DNA of 64,000 bases from the NCBI GenBank assembly GCA_037127315.1, contig JBBBDQ010000347.1, forward strand, positions 2,779,001-2,843,000, read 5' to 3'. The stretch is from Ascarosepion bandense (lineage: Eukaryota > Mollusca > Cephalopoda > Sepiida > Sepiidae). Position 1 is the stretch's first letter; each line of letters begins with the position of its first letter. Position numbers and translations under genes: made by a program. Shown one piece after another: positions 1 to 9,897 of this stretch. Below the pieces are notes generated by a model. That model was given only the letters and a program-made list of their open reading frames with translations, was not told where the DNA came from and ran no database searches.

Positions 1-304
1 TCATCGGCGGACAGATCTGTTTCGCTGTATCACAGCTCATCAGTACGGTTAGACTTCGATTGCTTTTAACCCAGGATTGAAACCCGACCGAATTGACGTC
101 AGTCGGCGATTCTACCTCTCAGCTATGGGCGCTCGGTAGAAGGAGGTAGACGTCTAAGCGTGTATATTATCATCATACACGCCCAATAGCTGAGAGTGTT
201 CTAATTCATTGCTGAATGAACAATGAGCTTATGCTAGAGTAGCTACCGTTTTTCAGTCTACCATTCTTCCAGAGTGCTCAATCTGGGTGTGAGAGCGTCA
301 ATAG
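1..304 (-). mobile_element. Retrozyme-like ~305-bp unit with hammerhead core, copy 1
   Basis: This stretch recurs almost intact at 48952-49262 and 49263-49488. On the minus strand a tRNA-like segment with an A-box-like TAGCTxAGAGGTAGAAT and a B-box-like GGTTTCAATCC (the complement of about 70-115) precedes a hammerhead core at 10-43. The core has CTGATGA (37-43), stem II GCTGT/ACAGC (24-36), GAAA (20-23), a short self-complementary stem III (11-20) and GTC (10-12). Stem I pairing just outside the core is poor here (upstream CGTA faces downstream CGCC), so this copy may be inactive. A (TA)n run follows at 304-320. It probably extends left of the window. Confidence 0.7.
10..43 (-). ncRNA. Hammerhead ribozyme core (copy 1)
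   Basis: Reading the minus strand from 43 to 10: CTGATGA, a 5-bp stem II with a GAT loop, GAAA, a 10-nt palindromic stem III and the GTC cleavage triplet. All conserved core positions are present. Stem I is weak, so activity is doubtful in this copy. Confidence 0.7.
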
Positions 305-324
305 TATATATATATATATAAATC

Positions 325-735
325 TTATCTTTTATATAAAACATTAAGTAACGATAATGATATTTGTGCTGCTGATGATGTTTCTTCTGCCAGTTCGAAT
401 CCCTTGTTTATTAGTGCAGTGGGGTATCCTCTTATTTGTAGTGGTTTTCTTATTTTTTCTAGACGTATTTTACGAAGAGTATCGTCAGCTACTATTGTGA
501 AAATTCGCCGTACACGGGAGGTGTGGACAGATTTTTGACAACCTTTAGGGTCGCGAGTCTTGAAATGAAGGAATTCTTTTGTGTCTGATGATTCATGGCA
601 AATGTCTGCGATAATGTAATTGTTTTCGTTTTTTATGAATATGTCTAGCAATGATAATTCATTATAACTTAAATCCAGTGTGGACTAAATTTTGGGGTGT
701 AAGTTTTTGAGTGTATTGTGTAGTTTATTTATGTT
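325..735 (-). pseudogene. Penelope-like RT thumb fragment
   Basis: A 108-codon open frame (325-651) and its frame upstream to about 735 encode the segment that follows the RT palm in Penelope-like (cd00304-type) elements. Visible pieces are FLHFKTRDPKGC, an RRIFTIV helix, an RK.RLEKIRKPLQ helix and RGYPTALINKGFELAE. In intact relatives this block lies between the LDILI(K) strand, also seen here as LLDIFIKNENN, and the endonuclease region. No YxDD motif or GIY-YIG domain is left, and a stop lies just upstream of the ORF. It is a truncated relic, probably from the same family as the fragment at 5461-5750. Confidence 0.65.
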
Positions 736-840
736 TCTCCATATCGATTGTCAAAGTGATGGGAGTAAGCAGGTTTAATTCCTACCGGAAGATAGATATA
801 TTCTTAACGATTTCTCAAAATTAAAGGTATTGGAAATTAT

Positions 841-968
841 AATGTAGTGTTTAAATACATATATAATACATTTTCCGCTTAAATACGAGTATCTATTAAA
901 ATAAATAATAATGTTAAGCAAATAAAATTTTAATATATCAGCTGATGTCAGTTCCATATAATTATGTC

Positions 969-1013
<45 letters not shown>

Positions 1014-1136
1014 GATATAGATATATATTTCACATATAAGTATTATATAAATTCATGCCCATAAATAATTATACATATGCACCAAAATCTGTGCATATAG
1101 ATATATATATAAATATATTATGCATATGCACAAAGA

Positions 1137-1177
<41 letters not shown>

Positions 1178-1333
1178 TTATACACAGATTTTTGTGCATA
1201 TGCATAATTATTTATGGGCATGAATTTATATAATACATTTTCCGCTTAAAGACGAGTATATATTAAAATAAATAATAATGTTAAGCAAATAAAATTCTAA
1301 TATGTCAGCTGATGTCAGTTCCATATAATTATG

Positions 1334-1384
<51 letters not shown>

Positions 1385-1467
1385 TATACATATAGATATA
1401 GATATATATTTCACATATAAGTATTATATAAATTCATTCCCATAAGTAATTATGCATATGCACCAAA

Positions 1468-1520
<53 letters not shown>

Positions 1521-1560
1521 GCATATGCACAAAGATCTATATATATATATATATATATAT
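841..1560. repeat. AT-rich tandem and inverted repeat block with (TA)n
   Basis: Segment 845-980 is repeated directly at 1218-1345 (about 365 bp apart), and 1003-1056 recurs at 1381-1434. Between them 1029-1140 forms a long inverted repeat with 1168-1232. (TA)n runs lie at 968-1001, 1139-1175, 1335-1381, 1475-1518 and 1538-1560. About 35 bp of the unit (1029-1064) match, in opposite orientation, the 5' part of the PLE frame at 5405-5440, so part of this block is PLE-derived. The tandem-plus-inverted layout is common for Penelope-like insertions. The open frames here are (TA)n artefacts. Confidence 0.6.
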
Positions 1561-1567
1561 TTTCTGT

Positions 1568-1810
1568 TTTCTTTTAAGAAAAACTTTAAACACCGGTCAT
1601 ATTTCCGTAATAAATTTATTTCAGTCAATAATTGTTGTTGCCAACAATCACCGACTTCATCAGACGGAAGGCCCTATTCGACTTGTTTCATGTCGTATTA
1701 CTACGGAATGAAAGTTCAGTCAAGGCCAGGCGGAGGGGGAGGCAACATAGGATAGCCCACTATAATAAGTATTTCCGTTTCCATTTGCCGGGATATAGTG
1801 GGAGGAGAAG
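1568..1810 (-). repeat. Probable PLE-type terminal segment
   Basis: The minus strand carries a CTGATGAAGTCGGTGATTG-type motif (1646-1666), a form seen near the ends of many Penelope-like copies, followed by AT-rich sequence leading into the block at 841-1560. No coding frame is recognisable. The assignment rests on this motif and the PLE-rich surroundings and is tentative. Confidence 0.3.
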
Positions 1811-3125
1811 TTTAATACAAACAAACCACCCGTGACTAATGTCACCAGCAAATTTATACATCAAATCATAATTCAAATTTCTAAGCCAAAATTTTATTTT
1901 TATTTTCCTAGGTCTGTGATAAGTTAAACCTAAAATTACGTTTAATTAGATTAAGTTAAGGCTATTATTTCTTTACTTTACTCAATTGTTGATAAGATAA
2001 TTCCATTCTATTTGTTGCAAGACTAGATTATATCCATGTTATATCTGAATTCCTTGACCTTCCATTCCGATAGGTGTCGTTGGTTACCAGCAGTCCTATC
2101 TTATTTCCTACTACCACTCCTGCTAACTTTCCTGTTTTTTTGATATTTATTTACTCCCCCGTTCTTCCCATCTTATCCCACTAGTATGCTAATTTTCGCA
2201 CCTCCTCTTATCTGTCTTCACTAGATACCATTTTTCAGACTTGGTGTCTACTTCTATCCACTCCCTTCCACTTTCGATTTTCTTTCCTTCGCCCATTTAG
2301 GTAGTTTCAACCTCTCCTTCTAAGCCTACATATTCTCAATCTTTCTTTATTTAATTTTTCTTTATTTGGTTTCCGTATATTCATTCCTATTGATTAGATA
2401 GAGGGTCATTCCTCAGCTCGTTGTTTCAATCAGCTTCGTTAGTTCCGTCAGTTATCTGTGCTATCCGTTTCTTATTACTGTTTCAGTATCCAACTATGTT
2501 ATGTTATTGAGGCTTCCCCTTCTTTGTATGCACTAAATCCATCTGGTTCAAGTAAACCGGATCAATTAACTTAGGTTTTATTCCTCCCTTACGTTAGATC
2601 CTACTAAATTCTCAGGTTGTCCCATTTGTGTTAGCTCGCAGTTAAACTTGTTTGACGATATTGTTTACATTCAGTACCCATCCTAGACCTACTGATATTT
2701 CACCTACTAATCTCACTAGTAATTCGTCCCCAATATTACAAGGATGCCTGTTTGCCACTAATGATAATAATCATAATAATAATATTATTTTTCCTACTAA
2801 TGATAATAACATAATATTAATAACAATCTTCTTAATAATATTAATAACAGCATCAGTCCCCGTTTTCCACTTATGGCAATAACCTAATTCTGGTGACACT
2901 CATGTTAGAGCCTTTCCATGATCTTTCATTTCTTACTTCTTTTTTATCACCATTATCTCTCCATGATAGTAGTAGGCTAAAATTTTGTGTTCTTTCCCAG
3001 TTTAGATATTGTCTCGGTTTCCCTTATTGTAACTCCAATGGCTGAATTGAGTAGTTCCAGCTATCTTATCTTATCTTACTTCACATCTAAAAAGGTAATT
3101 TTATTAGTTTTGCAATTTATACTAT
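1811..3125. other. AT-rich DNA, nothing recognised
   Basis: No coding frame with family resemblance, no tRNA-like block and no strong repeat was seen. The 76-codon frame at 2652-2882 is low-complexity asparagine/isoleucine sequence from an AAT/ATA-rich stretch. Confidence 0.5.
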
Positions 3126-3219
3126 CTGGGCGTCCATCCTAGTCCATCCAATTTTTGCTAAATTGATATTAACTGGGCGTCCATCCTAGTCCATCCAATT
3201 TTTGCTAAATTGATATTAA
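3126..3219. repeat. Perfect 47-bp tandem duplication
   Basis: The 47-bp unit starting CTGGGCGTCCATCC is present twice with no visible difference (3126-3172 and 3173-3219). The identity points to a recent local duplication. Confidence 0.85.
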
Positions 3220-3239
3220 TAAGTCAATCCTTGCCATCT

Positions 3240-3870
3240 AATAGATCCTAATTTAAATAAAATTTAAATTAATAATAATAACCCTACAAGTGAATCATCA
3301 AAATTTAAGAGAAATACGTGTATTAAGAATATAGGCTAGAAAGTAAATTAAATTTAATATAATATAAATTTATAAAATATAAGCTAATGTTAATATATTA
3401 AATATTATTAGAAGATAATTTATAAGGTAACTCGAAGTTTAATTTACGAAATATTACATAAAATATTTCTCTAAAAATTATATTTCTATAAAATTAAATT
3501 GAATTAAATCAAATTAATTAATTTAGGTTTAATTCAATTAAATTTTTTGGAGAGTTTTTTCCTTTAGATATAATTTTCCAAATTTTAAAGTAATTTATAA
3601 TCGACAATTATAATACCATATTCATGAATAACATTAATAGAATTAAAATTTAGATAATAGAATCCAAAATCAATAAAATAAATAAAATAAAATAAAATAA
3701 AATTATTCACCAACATAAATTAAGTAATATAAATTAAATCAAATAAATTCAAATAAAATAAAATAAAATAGAATAGAATAGAATAAAATAGAAATACAAA
3801 TAAAATTAAATTAAAAATAAAAATAAAATTAAAATAAATCCAATCAAAATTTCAATCAAAAATTCACAAC
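3240..3870. repeat. AT-rich low-complexity tract
   Basis: Simple A/T-rich sequence dominated by AAAATAAAAT and TTAAATT motifs, especially 3660-3840. No coding potential was found. Confidence 0.7.
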
Positions 3871-4044
3871 CCGTCCTAGGGTCTAGGTACCAATTTTTTG
3901 CCCTTGCATGACCTCATAACAGTTATAATGTTTCTAATTTTAGTCCGGGTGCCCTTCCGACTTTCCGGAGTCCTGATGGGCAATTTAGGGGGTTTGTATT
4001 TCCCTGGTGTTTCTGTGGTCATGTGGTAGTAAGTCCATTTTTCC

Positions 4045-4072
4045 TTTTTTTTTTTTTTTTTTTTTTTTTTTT
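4045..4072. repeat. T28 homopolymer, poly(A) on the PLE strand
   Basis: Twenty-eight consecutive T residues lie immediately 3' of the PLE stop codon (minus strand). On that strand it reads as A28, a few bases past the stop, so it could be a retained poly(A) or simple slippage. Confidence 0.8.
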
Positions 4073-4076
4073 CGTA

Positions 4077-5471
4077 TTATGGTAGTTTGTACCGGTTTCT
4101 GTGCCTGCACTTGTATATTAATTCGCATCTCTGGTTCAAAAGTTGGCCTTTGTCTGCGTGTCCTATTATTTGGATCTTCTCCTCTAGGCATAAGTTGCAT
4201 CTATTTCTGAAACTAGGTGTAGCGAATGCTCTCTTGATAATTTCCCATCTTATTTGTGGGGTCATTCCTTTCTCCTTCAGTGCCCAAAATCGTTTTGATA
4301 AGGCGGTTTGGTTTCTTAGGGAAGGGTTGCTGAAGGAATGCCTGTGGCAATATAGGCGTTGTTTCCATTTTCCGGCTGATATACCTATATATATTTTTTT
4401 CTCTTTTTTATTCTCTTCGGGGAATATCGTTGCTTTATATACTACATTTCCTATGTTACATTTCCCGTTTACTGGGCATCTTTCTTTTATTCTACAGTTG
4501 CATGGGGTTGTCGGAGGTAGTTTGTTTTCGTTAAGTTTCCTTAAAGTTTTTTCGTTATGTGACTTAATTATTTTTCCTACATTATTTGTACAGGAGTAAC
4601 TTAGTTTTACAGTCATCCTGTTGAAAATCTTACTTAGTGGGTTGCTGGGTATAAAGTGTTTATCTAATAATTTTATGAAGTGTTTTCCTAGGTTTATTTT
4701 TAGGAGCTTGCAAAAGGGAGGGTTGAACCAGATTATTCTTCTTTTTCTAGGTTTGTTTCTATTATACTTTTTCCCTTTGTTTCCGCTCGAGTTATTTGTT
4801 TTTGGGTTATTTCCTTCTATGTCTCTATCTGCCTCATTATTATTGTTGTTTACATTTCTCATATTACTATTGCTGGTTGTTACTTTTTCCACTTTTCTTA
4901 TTCTGTCTGCTATGCTTTTCTCGTTTGTTATATTCCTATTCTTATACTCAAGTTTATGTTTGAAGCCGCTTCTTTCCAGTGCTTCATTGTAAATCTTACA
5001 ATTTTCTTTGAATATTTTTTCATTGGAAGATAATTTGCTAATTCTAGTGTTAACAGCCTTCGGGATTTGATTAACTATCGACTTTGGGTGGTTTGAACTT
5101 ACGTTAATGTATGTGGGTGCTTGATTATTCTTGTTGAAAGGTTTATGGGTGTTGTTCGTTAGGTTAAGTGTTACATCTAGATAGTTCACTATTTTTAAGT
5201 TCGCAGAGATATCTATCTTTAATCCTAGGGAGTTCATTGCTTTGATTATTAATTTCTGTATCTTAGATGTCAGTGGGCCATTGCTATTAGGTATTATAAT
5301 CAGCCCATCATCCCGATATAATCCTATCTGCGTTGGTTTAATTATCTTAACTAGTGAGTTAATTATGTAGATCCCTATCAAGTCTGCTATTTGTGCTGAA
5401 TCATATGGGCATGAATTTATATAATACTTATATGTGAAATTAGGATTGGACATAAAATTTACACTGATCAA
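4077..5471 (-). CDS. Penelope-like element polyprotein, RT C-terminus plus GIY-YIG endonuclease (5'-truncated)
   Basis: A 464-codon uninterrupted frame encodes the C-terminal part of a Penelope-like retrotransposon protein. In order: the RT palm with SCPYDSAQIADLIG (20-33) and catalytic YRDD (52-55); a YLDVTLNL strand (about residue 95-102); the thumb with SSNHPKSIV and a SSNEKIFKENCKIYNEAL helix; a lysine/asparagine-rich linker; a second conserved block with WFNPPF; a cysteine cluster CNCRIKERCPVNGKC; then a GIY-YIG nuclease with VVYKATI, KIYIGIS, a basic RLYCHRHSF helix and LSKRFWALKE. Relatives are roughly 750-900 residues, so the N-terminal half with RT motifs 1-4 is missing. The first codons lie at a junction with another PLE fragment, so Met1 is not a natural start. 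RT copies the RNA and GIY-YIG nicks the target. Absence of stops suggests a fairly young copy, but it cannot be autonomous. Confidence 0.88.
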   Translation of the reverse strand: MISVNFMSNPNFTYKYYINSCPYDSAQIADLIGIYIINSLVKIIKPTQIGLYRDDGLIIIPNSNGPLTSKIQKLIIKAMNSLGLKIDISANLKIVNYLDVTLNLTNNTHKPFNKNNQAPTYINVSSNHPKSIVNQIPKAVNTRISKLSSNEKIFKENCKIYNEALERSGFKHKLEYKNRNITNEKSIADRIRKVEKVTTSNSNMRNVNNNNNEADRDIEGNNPKTNNSSGNKGKKYNRNKPRKRRIIWFNPPFCKLLKINLGKHFIKLLDKHFIPSNPLSKIFNRMTVKLSYSCTNNVGKIIKSHNEKTLRKLNENKLPPTTPCNCRIKERCPVNGKCNIGNVVYKATIFPEENKKEKKIYIGISAGKWKQRLYCHRHSFSNPSLRNQTALSKRFWALKEKGMTPQIRWEIIKRAFATPSFRNRCNLCLEEKIQIIGHADKGQLLNQRCELIYKCRHRNRYKLP

Positions 5472-5750
5472 TAAAAAAAACTTCCTCTATATTAAAAGCA
5501 AATATTCCGAAAGTAATATTCTGGCTTCACTTTATGTAGAAAATCTTTTTACTAACGTCTCAGTTGAAGAAACATTAAATATAATTAATGATTGTGTCTA
5601 CAAACATCCATCAATATTTCCTCCCAAAATCTAGCCATCAATTCTTCGGAAAGTACTCACCGCGTGCACCACACAAACCCAATTTGATGACCATAATGGT
5701 AACATCTATATCCAAACAAACAGTGTCAGTATGAAAAACCAATTAGACCC
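5461..5750 (+). pseudogene. Penelope-like RT palm fragment, opposite strand
   Basis: The frame from 5434 to 5634 reads ASLYVENLFTNVSVEETL and YKHPSIFPPKI, the RT motif A region typical of cd00304/Penelope-type enzymes (usually ...DVESLFTNVP...). After an in-frame TAG at 5632 the same frame continues as ACTTQTQF and NGNIYIQTNSVSM to about 5735, the block that precedes the GSPL motif. The catalytic aspartate of motif A is replaced (YVENL), so the enzyme is dead. It meets the minus-strand PLE frame head to head around 5434-5471 and belongs to a different PLE family, likely that of 325-735. Confidence 0.62.
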
Positions 5751-6064
5751 TAATTTTTTGAATTTGTACTTACTTCAATTTTTAAAAAAAATCAATAATA
5801 AACAAAAACAAACAAACAAGGCAGCTTCTTAATATTAGTGCGTTACCAGGAAAGTAAAGTTAGAATAATTACAGAAATAATTAAAGGTTCCAATAAGTCA
5901 TGCTAAACCTCTTGTCATGCTAGACCTATTCTCGTATTCATTACAGCACAGAAATAGAGATCCAGTCACATGTTACTTACCAGCTAAAACTGAGGATCAA
6001 CTGAGTGATGTTCACATTATCCGCTCGCTGGGTATTCAAAGCTAGACCTACATAAAACGAGGGC
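5751..6064. other. Spacer, nothing recognised
   Basis: AT-rich sequence with an A-rich run near 5785-5820. No motif, ORF or repeat match was found. Confidence 0.4.
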
Positions 6065-6960
6065 AGGTGACGGATCATGAACTTCCACTTGGCTCTGTCT
6101 CTTGTCGCTCTTAATATTTTTTCCTTATATCTCTTCTAAGCCCTTCTCCGCCAACCATTTGCTCAAACCTAACAAGTTCGTCTAGCGCTGCTTTCACTAG
6201 TTTCCCCTTCCCTTTATCCGACTTGTGAATATTAAGTTCCCCAGACCCTCCTTCCTCATTTTGTGTCGCAGGAACCTCATTTGTCTCTTCTTAATATTTA
6301 GTATCAGTTTTCTTTTCGGTTGCATCGTTGCACACATGCTCCGTCCATGGAATCCTCAGAATAATTCTATAAAACCACACTACTGCTGCCTCCGGCCTCT
6401 TCTTCAGCCCTGATGAAATTGTACAGCATTCACTTCCATACAAAAGGACAGGTTTTACATAGCAATCCAGCACTCACTTCTTCGTTTCCAATGAGATTTT
6501 CCTTTCAGTACTCTGGTTAGCTTCTGAAATCCGTTTTATGGCCATTCGAATGCGTCTTCGGATATTCATGTCTGACTTTCCAGTCTCTGTCAACATAGTT
6601 CTCCGGTATTTCAATTTATTTACTTGATTTATTTAGTTGGCATATTGGGCTCCTCTATTTGCTGACCATACATTCACTTTTCTTTAAGTTTATCCTCATT
6701 CTTTTTTTCTCGCTTTCTTTGGCTAACTTCCGTAGAATGTCCTGCATTTTCCTTTCCGTGTCTCCTATCAGCACCGTGTCATCTGCGTATCTGATATTGT
6801 TGAGATTATGACCGTCAATCCTGGTAAGGCTTTTATGTCTCTCACAATTGTTTCGCTGTACAGGTTGAAAAGTTCCGGTGAGAAAATAAATGTTTATCTT
6901 ATGCTCCTTTCTATTTTTCATACCTGCTGAGTTCACTTCCAGTCCGTACACAAGCGGTTT
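6065..6960 (-). pseudogene. RTE-type LINE 3' half, decayed
   Basis: Minus-strand frames at 6655-6951 and 6291-6473 carry the YADD palm motif in NNIRYADDTVLIGDTERKM, the helix ending LKKSECMVSK, and the C-terminal LDCYVKPVLLYGSECC and WFYRIILRIPWTEHV blocks. These match the same family's copies at 47585 and 53225. This architecture (YADD, then YGSECW, WFYRRMLR, GQIEGKRDRGRQR) belongs to RTE/BovB-type reverse transcriptases. Frameshifts and stops separate the pieces, and the apurinic endonuclease domain and first RT motifs are missing. Confidence 0.8.
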
Positions 6961-7005
6961 GCTGCCAATATAGATTCTTCATTATCCTAACGTCTTTTTG
7001 AAAAT

Positions 7006-7794
7006 AACACTGCGTCTCCTCAGCCTAACTCTCTTAACCGACCTCAAGTGGAATTACTACATTGAATAAAACATAGCTAAATCTACTGCCAGAAAGGCTG
7101 TTTAACTCTGTACGGTCAAGAAGTTTTTCTCGTCCGAATCCATTATGCACAAATATATATCGACCATCCGCCGGTGAATTTTATACTGCTGTCATATCTG
7201 GTCGGGTGCCCCTGCTATTCATCTTGGGGTTCTTGACAAAATCCAACAGAGAATCTGCAATATATTCGATCCTTACCTGATAGCTCAACTCAAGCTACTT
7301 TCTCACTGACATAATGTGGCTTCTCTCTGTCTCTTTTACAAATATTTTCACGGTTTCTGCTCGGATGAGCTTAGGTCTCGAGCTTACTCGAGCTATTTGA
7401 CCAGGAACTAGGTCCCACCCTTTAAAGTGGAACCAATAAAATGTAACTGCAACTTCTACTCTACCAGCTACTTTTTTCGCATTTTGCGCCTGTGGAATTC
7501 TCTTCCGTATAGTTGCTTCTCAGTCAGCTAAAACCTTTAAGAATATAAATGCAACGTCAATTGCCGTCTCTTATTACCTTGACTCGCATCCTTTCCCTGG
7601 CAACTCTTGTATCGTGTTTTTTCCCTTTCCAATTTACTTTCATGTAGCTCTTTTCACAATAGTGTTTACATCCTTCTCTTACCCATTCCCTGGCACCCCT
7701 GAAACTTATAACATTTTTCTCATCACTCCCCTTCTTAACTAACCCCTGCGCACCAGTAGCAGTACTGTCTTGCTTGGGGTGAAATGATTATATC
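7006..7794 (+). pseudogene. Jockey/CR1-type LINE 3' end, decayed
   Basis: Short frames match the better copies at 29690-30870 and 34500-35131. Visible are the segment before CYIWSGA (here around 7180-7215), a phrase like ASLCLFYKYFHG around 7315-7355, and the C-terminal WNSLPY region around 7490-7515. The 3' end has this family's signature: CCCCTGCGCACCAGT followed by CTTGCTTGGGGTGAAATGATTAT (7744-7790). Stops and frameshifts are frequent. The element is 5'-truncated, as expected from incomplete reverse transcription. Confidence 0.72.
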
Positions 7795-7816
7795 ATAAAA
7801 AAAGATTTAATTTGAG

Positions 7817-7822
<6 letters not shown>

Positions 7823-7865
<43 letters not shown>

Positions 7866-8111
7866 AAAAGTGTGAGTGCTTTGTGTGCTCTGCTTTCGTA
7901 CTGAACTCTTTATTGCTAAGGTTTTTGTCTTGGTTTTTTTTTCTTTCTTACGAATGCTTGATTTTTGTTCAGATATTTCGTTTGTTTCTTTTTTTCTTCC
8001 CCTTCTTTTCCCTCCGGGTTCGTTCCCGGTGGATTTCATTTGTAGTTTAATTATTGCTAGTCTTGACAGCATTAGTTCTGTTAATATTGATATTATTACT
8101 ATAATTAATAT

Positions 8112-8152
<41 letters not shown>
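7823..8152. repeat. (TA)n tracts flanking T-rich spacer
   Basis: Dinucleotide runs lie at 7823-7861 and 8113-8152. The sequence between is T-rich, and its frames on both strands are composition artefacts. Confidence 0.8.
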
Positions 8153-8156
<4 letters not shown>

Positions 8157-8835
8157 GCTAGCTAAGATGGGAGCGATCAGTAGGTAAACTCAAAGTGAGA
8201 ATAGTAAAAACAACTTTAAAAAAAGAGTCCTTACAATCCGCTGAAAATAGAATATATTATCAAATAAGAAAAGGGCAAGTTCTGCTCAGAAGCTGTTGTT
8301 GTCCGAGTGAAAGAAAGTCATTTTTTTTAAATCGTAATTCATTTTTCTTTAGGAGATTATAGTCGGCGCCATCAATGATATCTTTATGAGTTTGAATTAC
8401 GGTGGTGGTTGAAATGAGACAATGTAATTTTTAAGTAAGGACAGAATAAGTCCGATTTCGTCCTTTTTTGCTAATTCGATCGAAGAGTTAACTCTGCCTT
8501 TTTTAACAAACGCAGCGAGATTGAGAGTAATATTACAATTAGACGTGGAGAGGGTCTGTTCTTTCATCAGGTCAATAACTACATTTTCAACATATTCTAG
8601 AGATGATGAGGGAGGAAAAGAGCTTAACATGGCTGAACCTCAGTTAAATCATTATTTTCTTCTTAAATTTCTATCTCCTTCGATAATATGGAACATATAT
8701 ATATAGTTTTCATATGTGCATATGCAGGCATTGGTACATTAGATTCAGTTTATATGTGCATCTGCCTACATATGTATATATGCACATATATGTGCGTGTG
8801 TCCATTTTGATTTGATATCTCGGTTGAAGACGAAA
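8153..8835. other. Spacer, nothing recognised
   Basis: No family match was seen. A stretch rich in TGCATATGCA-like words occurs at 8700-8800. Confidence 0.35.
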
Positions 8836-8905
8836 TTTGATAATTCAATGGCCATCGATATTAAATCGCGACAAATCATTCCCAAATGATTCGGAAGAAT
8901 TGCTA

Positions 8906-9106
8906 TCATTTTCGGATCCGATTAGAGCTTGTAATCGAAGCTTTCACCAATCGATCCATACTGACATCTTCCAAGGCGTCGTCTTTAAAATCAATCAGCA
9001 GAACTTTCCCGCCAATTAGCGAACACTTGAGATGAGCAAAACGCGCATATTCTACGGGAAATTGGCCGTCTATTCGGTGAATCAACTGACCGTCAGGAAT
9101 GGCAGT
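8906..9106 (-). other. Unrecognised 66-codon open frame, possible exon or relic
   Basis: On the minus strand a stop-to-stop frame reads TAIPDGQLIHRIDGQFPVEYARFAHL and continues CSLIGGKVLLIDFKDDALEDV, ending in SNRIRK. The composition looks like a real soluble protein and is unlike the flanking low-complexity sequence. Upstream of one TAA (9107-9109) the same frame stays open to about 9180 (LPLNNFVLNGLSDKDGI), suggesting a longer coding ancestor with one nonsense change. I do not recognise a family. There is no start codon of its own and splice sites were not established. It may be a host pseudogene, an exon or part of an unknown transposon. Confidence 0.3.
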
Positions 9107-9591
9107 TTATATCCCGTCCTTATCTGATAATCCATTCAACACAAAGTTATTTAATGGCAAGCAGTTCCGCAAATGCCGGTTCCGTTCCTTCGTAATTGCC
9201 CCATCAACTACCCGAGATTACTTTATTATAACCGCTTTGTGGTGTCTTTAAAACGCGAGATTTAAGGAAATTGATAACAGTTATTAATATAACGTTAGCG
9301 CTTCGGCTTGATTCGATAATTATCTAGTATTGTTAGGTGATATTTTAAGTTATAAAGAAAAAGAAAATAAGGGGCTTAGCTGAAAAATTATCGGCTCAAT
9401 TCACTAGCAAAAATCAGATCCAAAACTTTTGGAGAAAACTATGAGAAAAAGTAACTATAAATAAGCAGAAAATAGTGATCGGTAACGAAAATTAAAACCT
9501 AATTGTGCCAACAATTCTATTACGTAAAATAGGTTTAATCTAGTTGCACAAAATAATCCAGCCGTGGAGAAAACTATTTAAACGACAAGAT

Positions 9592-9803
9592 CTTGGAAAA
9601 GGCAATAATTCGTTTCTTCCCTCCAGTTATGGGTTAAATAATTAGACAAATTTTGTTCTGTAGCCTTGTATGACAACCACTCTACCACAGAAAGCAATGG
9701 AAATCTACTGCGAGATAATCTTCCGACCACTCAGTCATGTCTCTTTCTAAACATGATCGTTCAAAACGTGTATCACGTATAGCACTTAACTGACTGACTG
9801 AAG
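9592..9803 (+). mobile_element. tRNA-type SINE (family A), 5'-truncated
   Basis: It matches the body and tail of the ~300-bp SINE found repeatedly in this window: CTCCAGTTATGGGTTAAATAA, a tract with GGCAACCTACTGCGGGATAATC (here diverged), the CATGTCTCTTTC-GAGACATGATCGCC-like palindromic segment, and the ACTTAACTGACTGACTG end. The tRNA-like head is missing. Confidence 0.85.
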
Positions 9804-9897
9804 TGTGTCGTAAAAAAATATAAACCTGATGAATTTTTAACAAATGTTTAAAGTTTAAGGTGTGCTGTGTCCTTGTGCTTCCTTATCGAATGTACAT

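Noticed and set aside
1640..1670. CTGATGAAGTCGG on the minus strand as a hammerhead
   Set aside because: Stem II cannot be formed and GAAAC is missing; kept only as a PLE-like terminal motif.
4007..4992. Plus-strand frames of 170 and 123 codons over the PLE region
   Set aside because: They are antisense shadows of the PLE frame, which has clear RT and GIY-YIG motifs.
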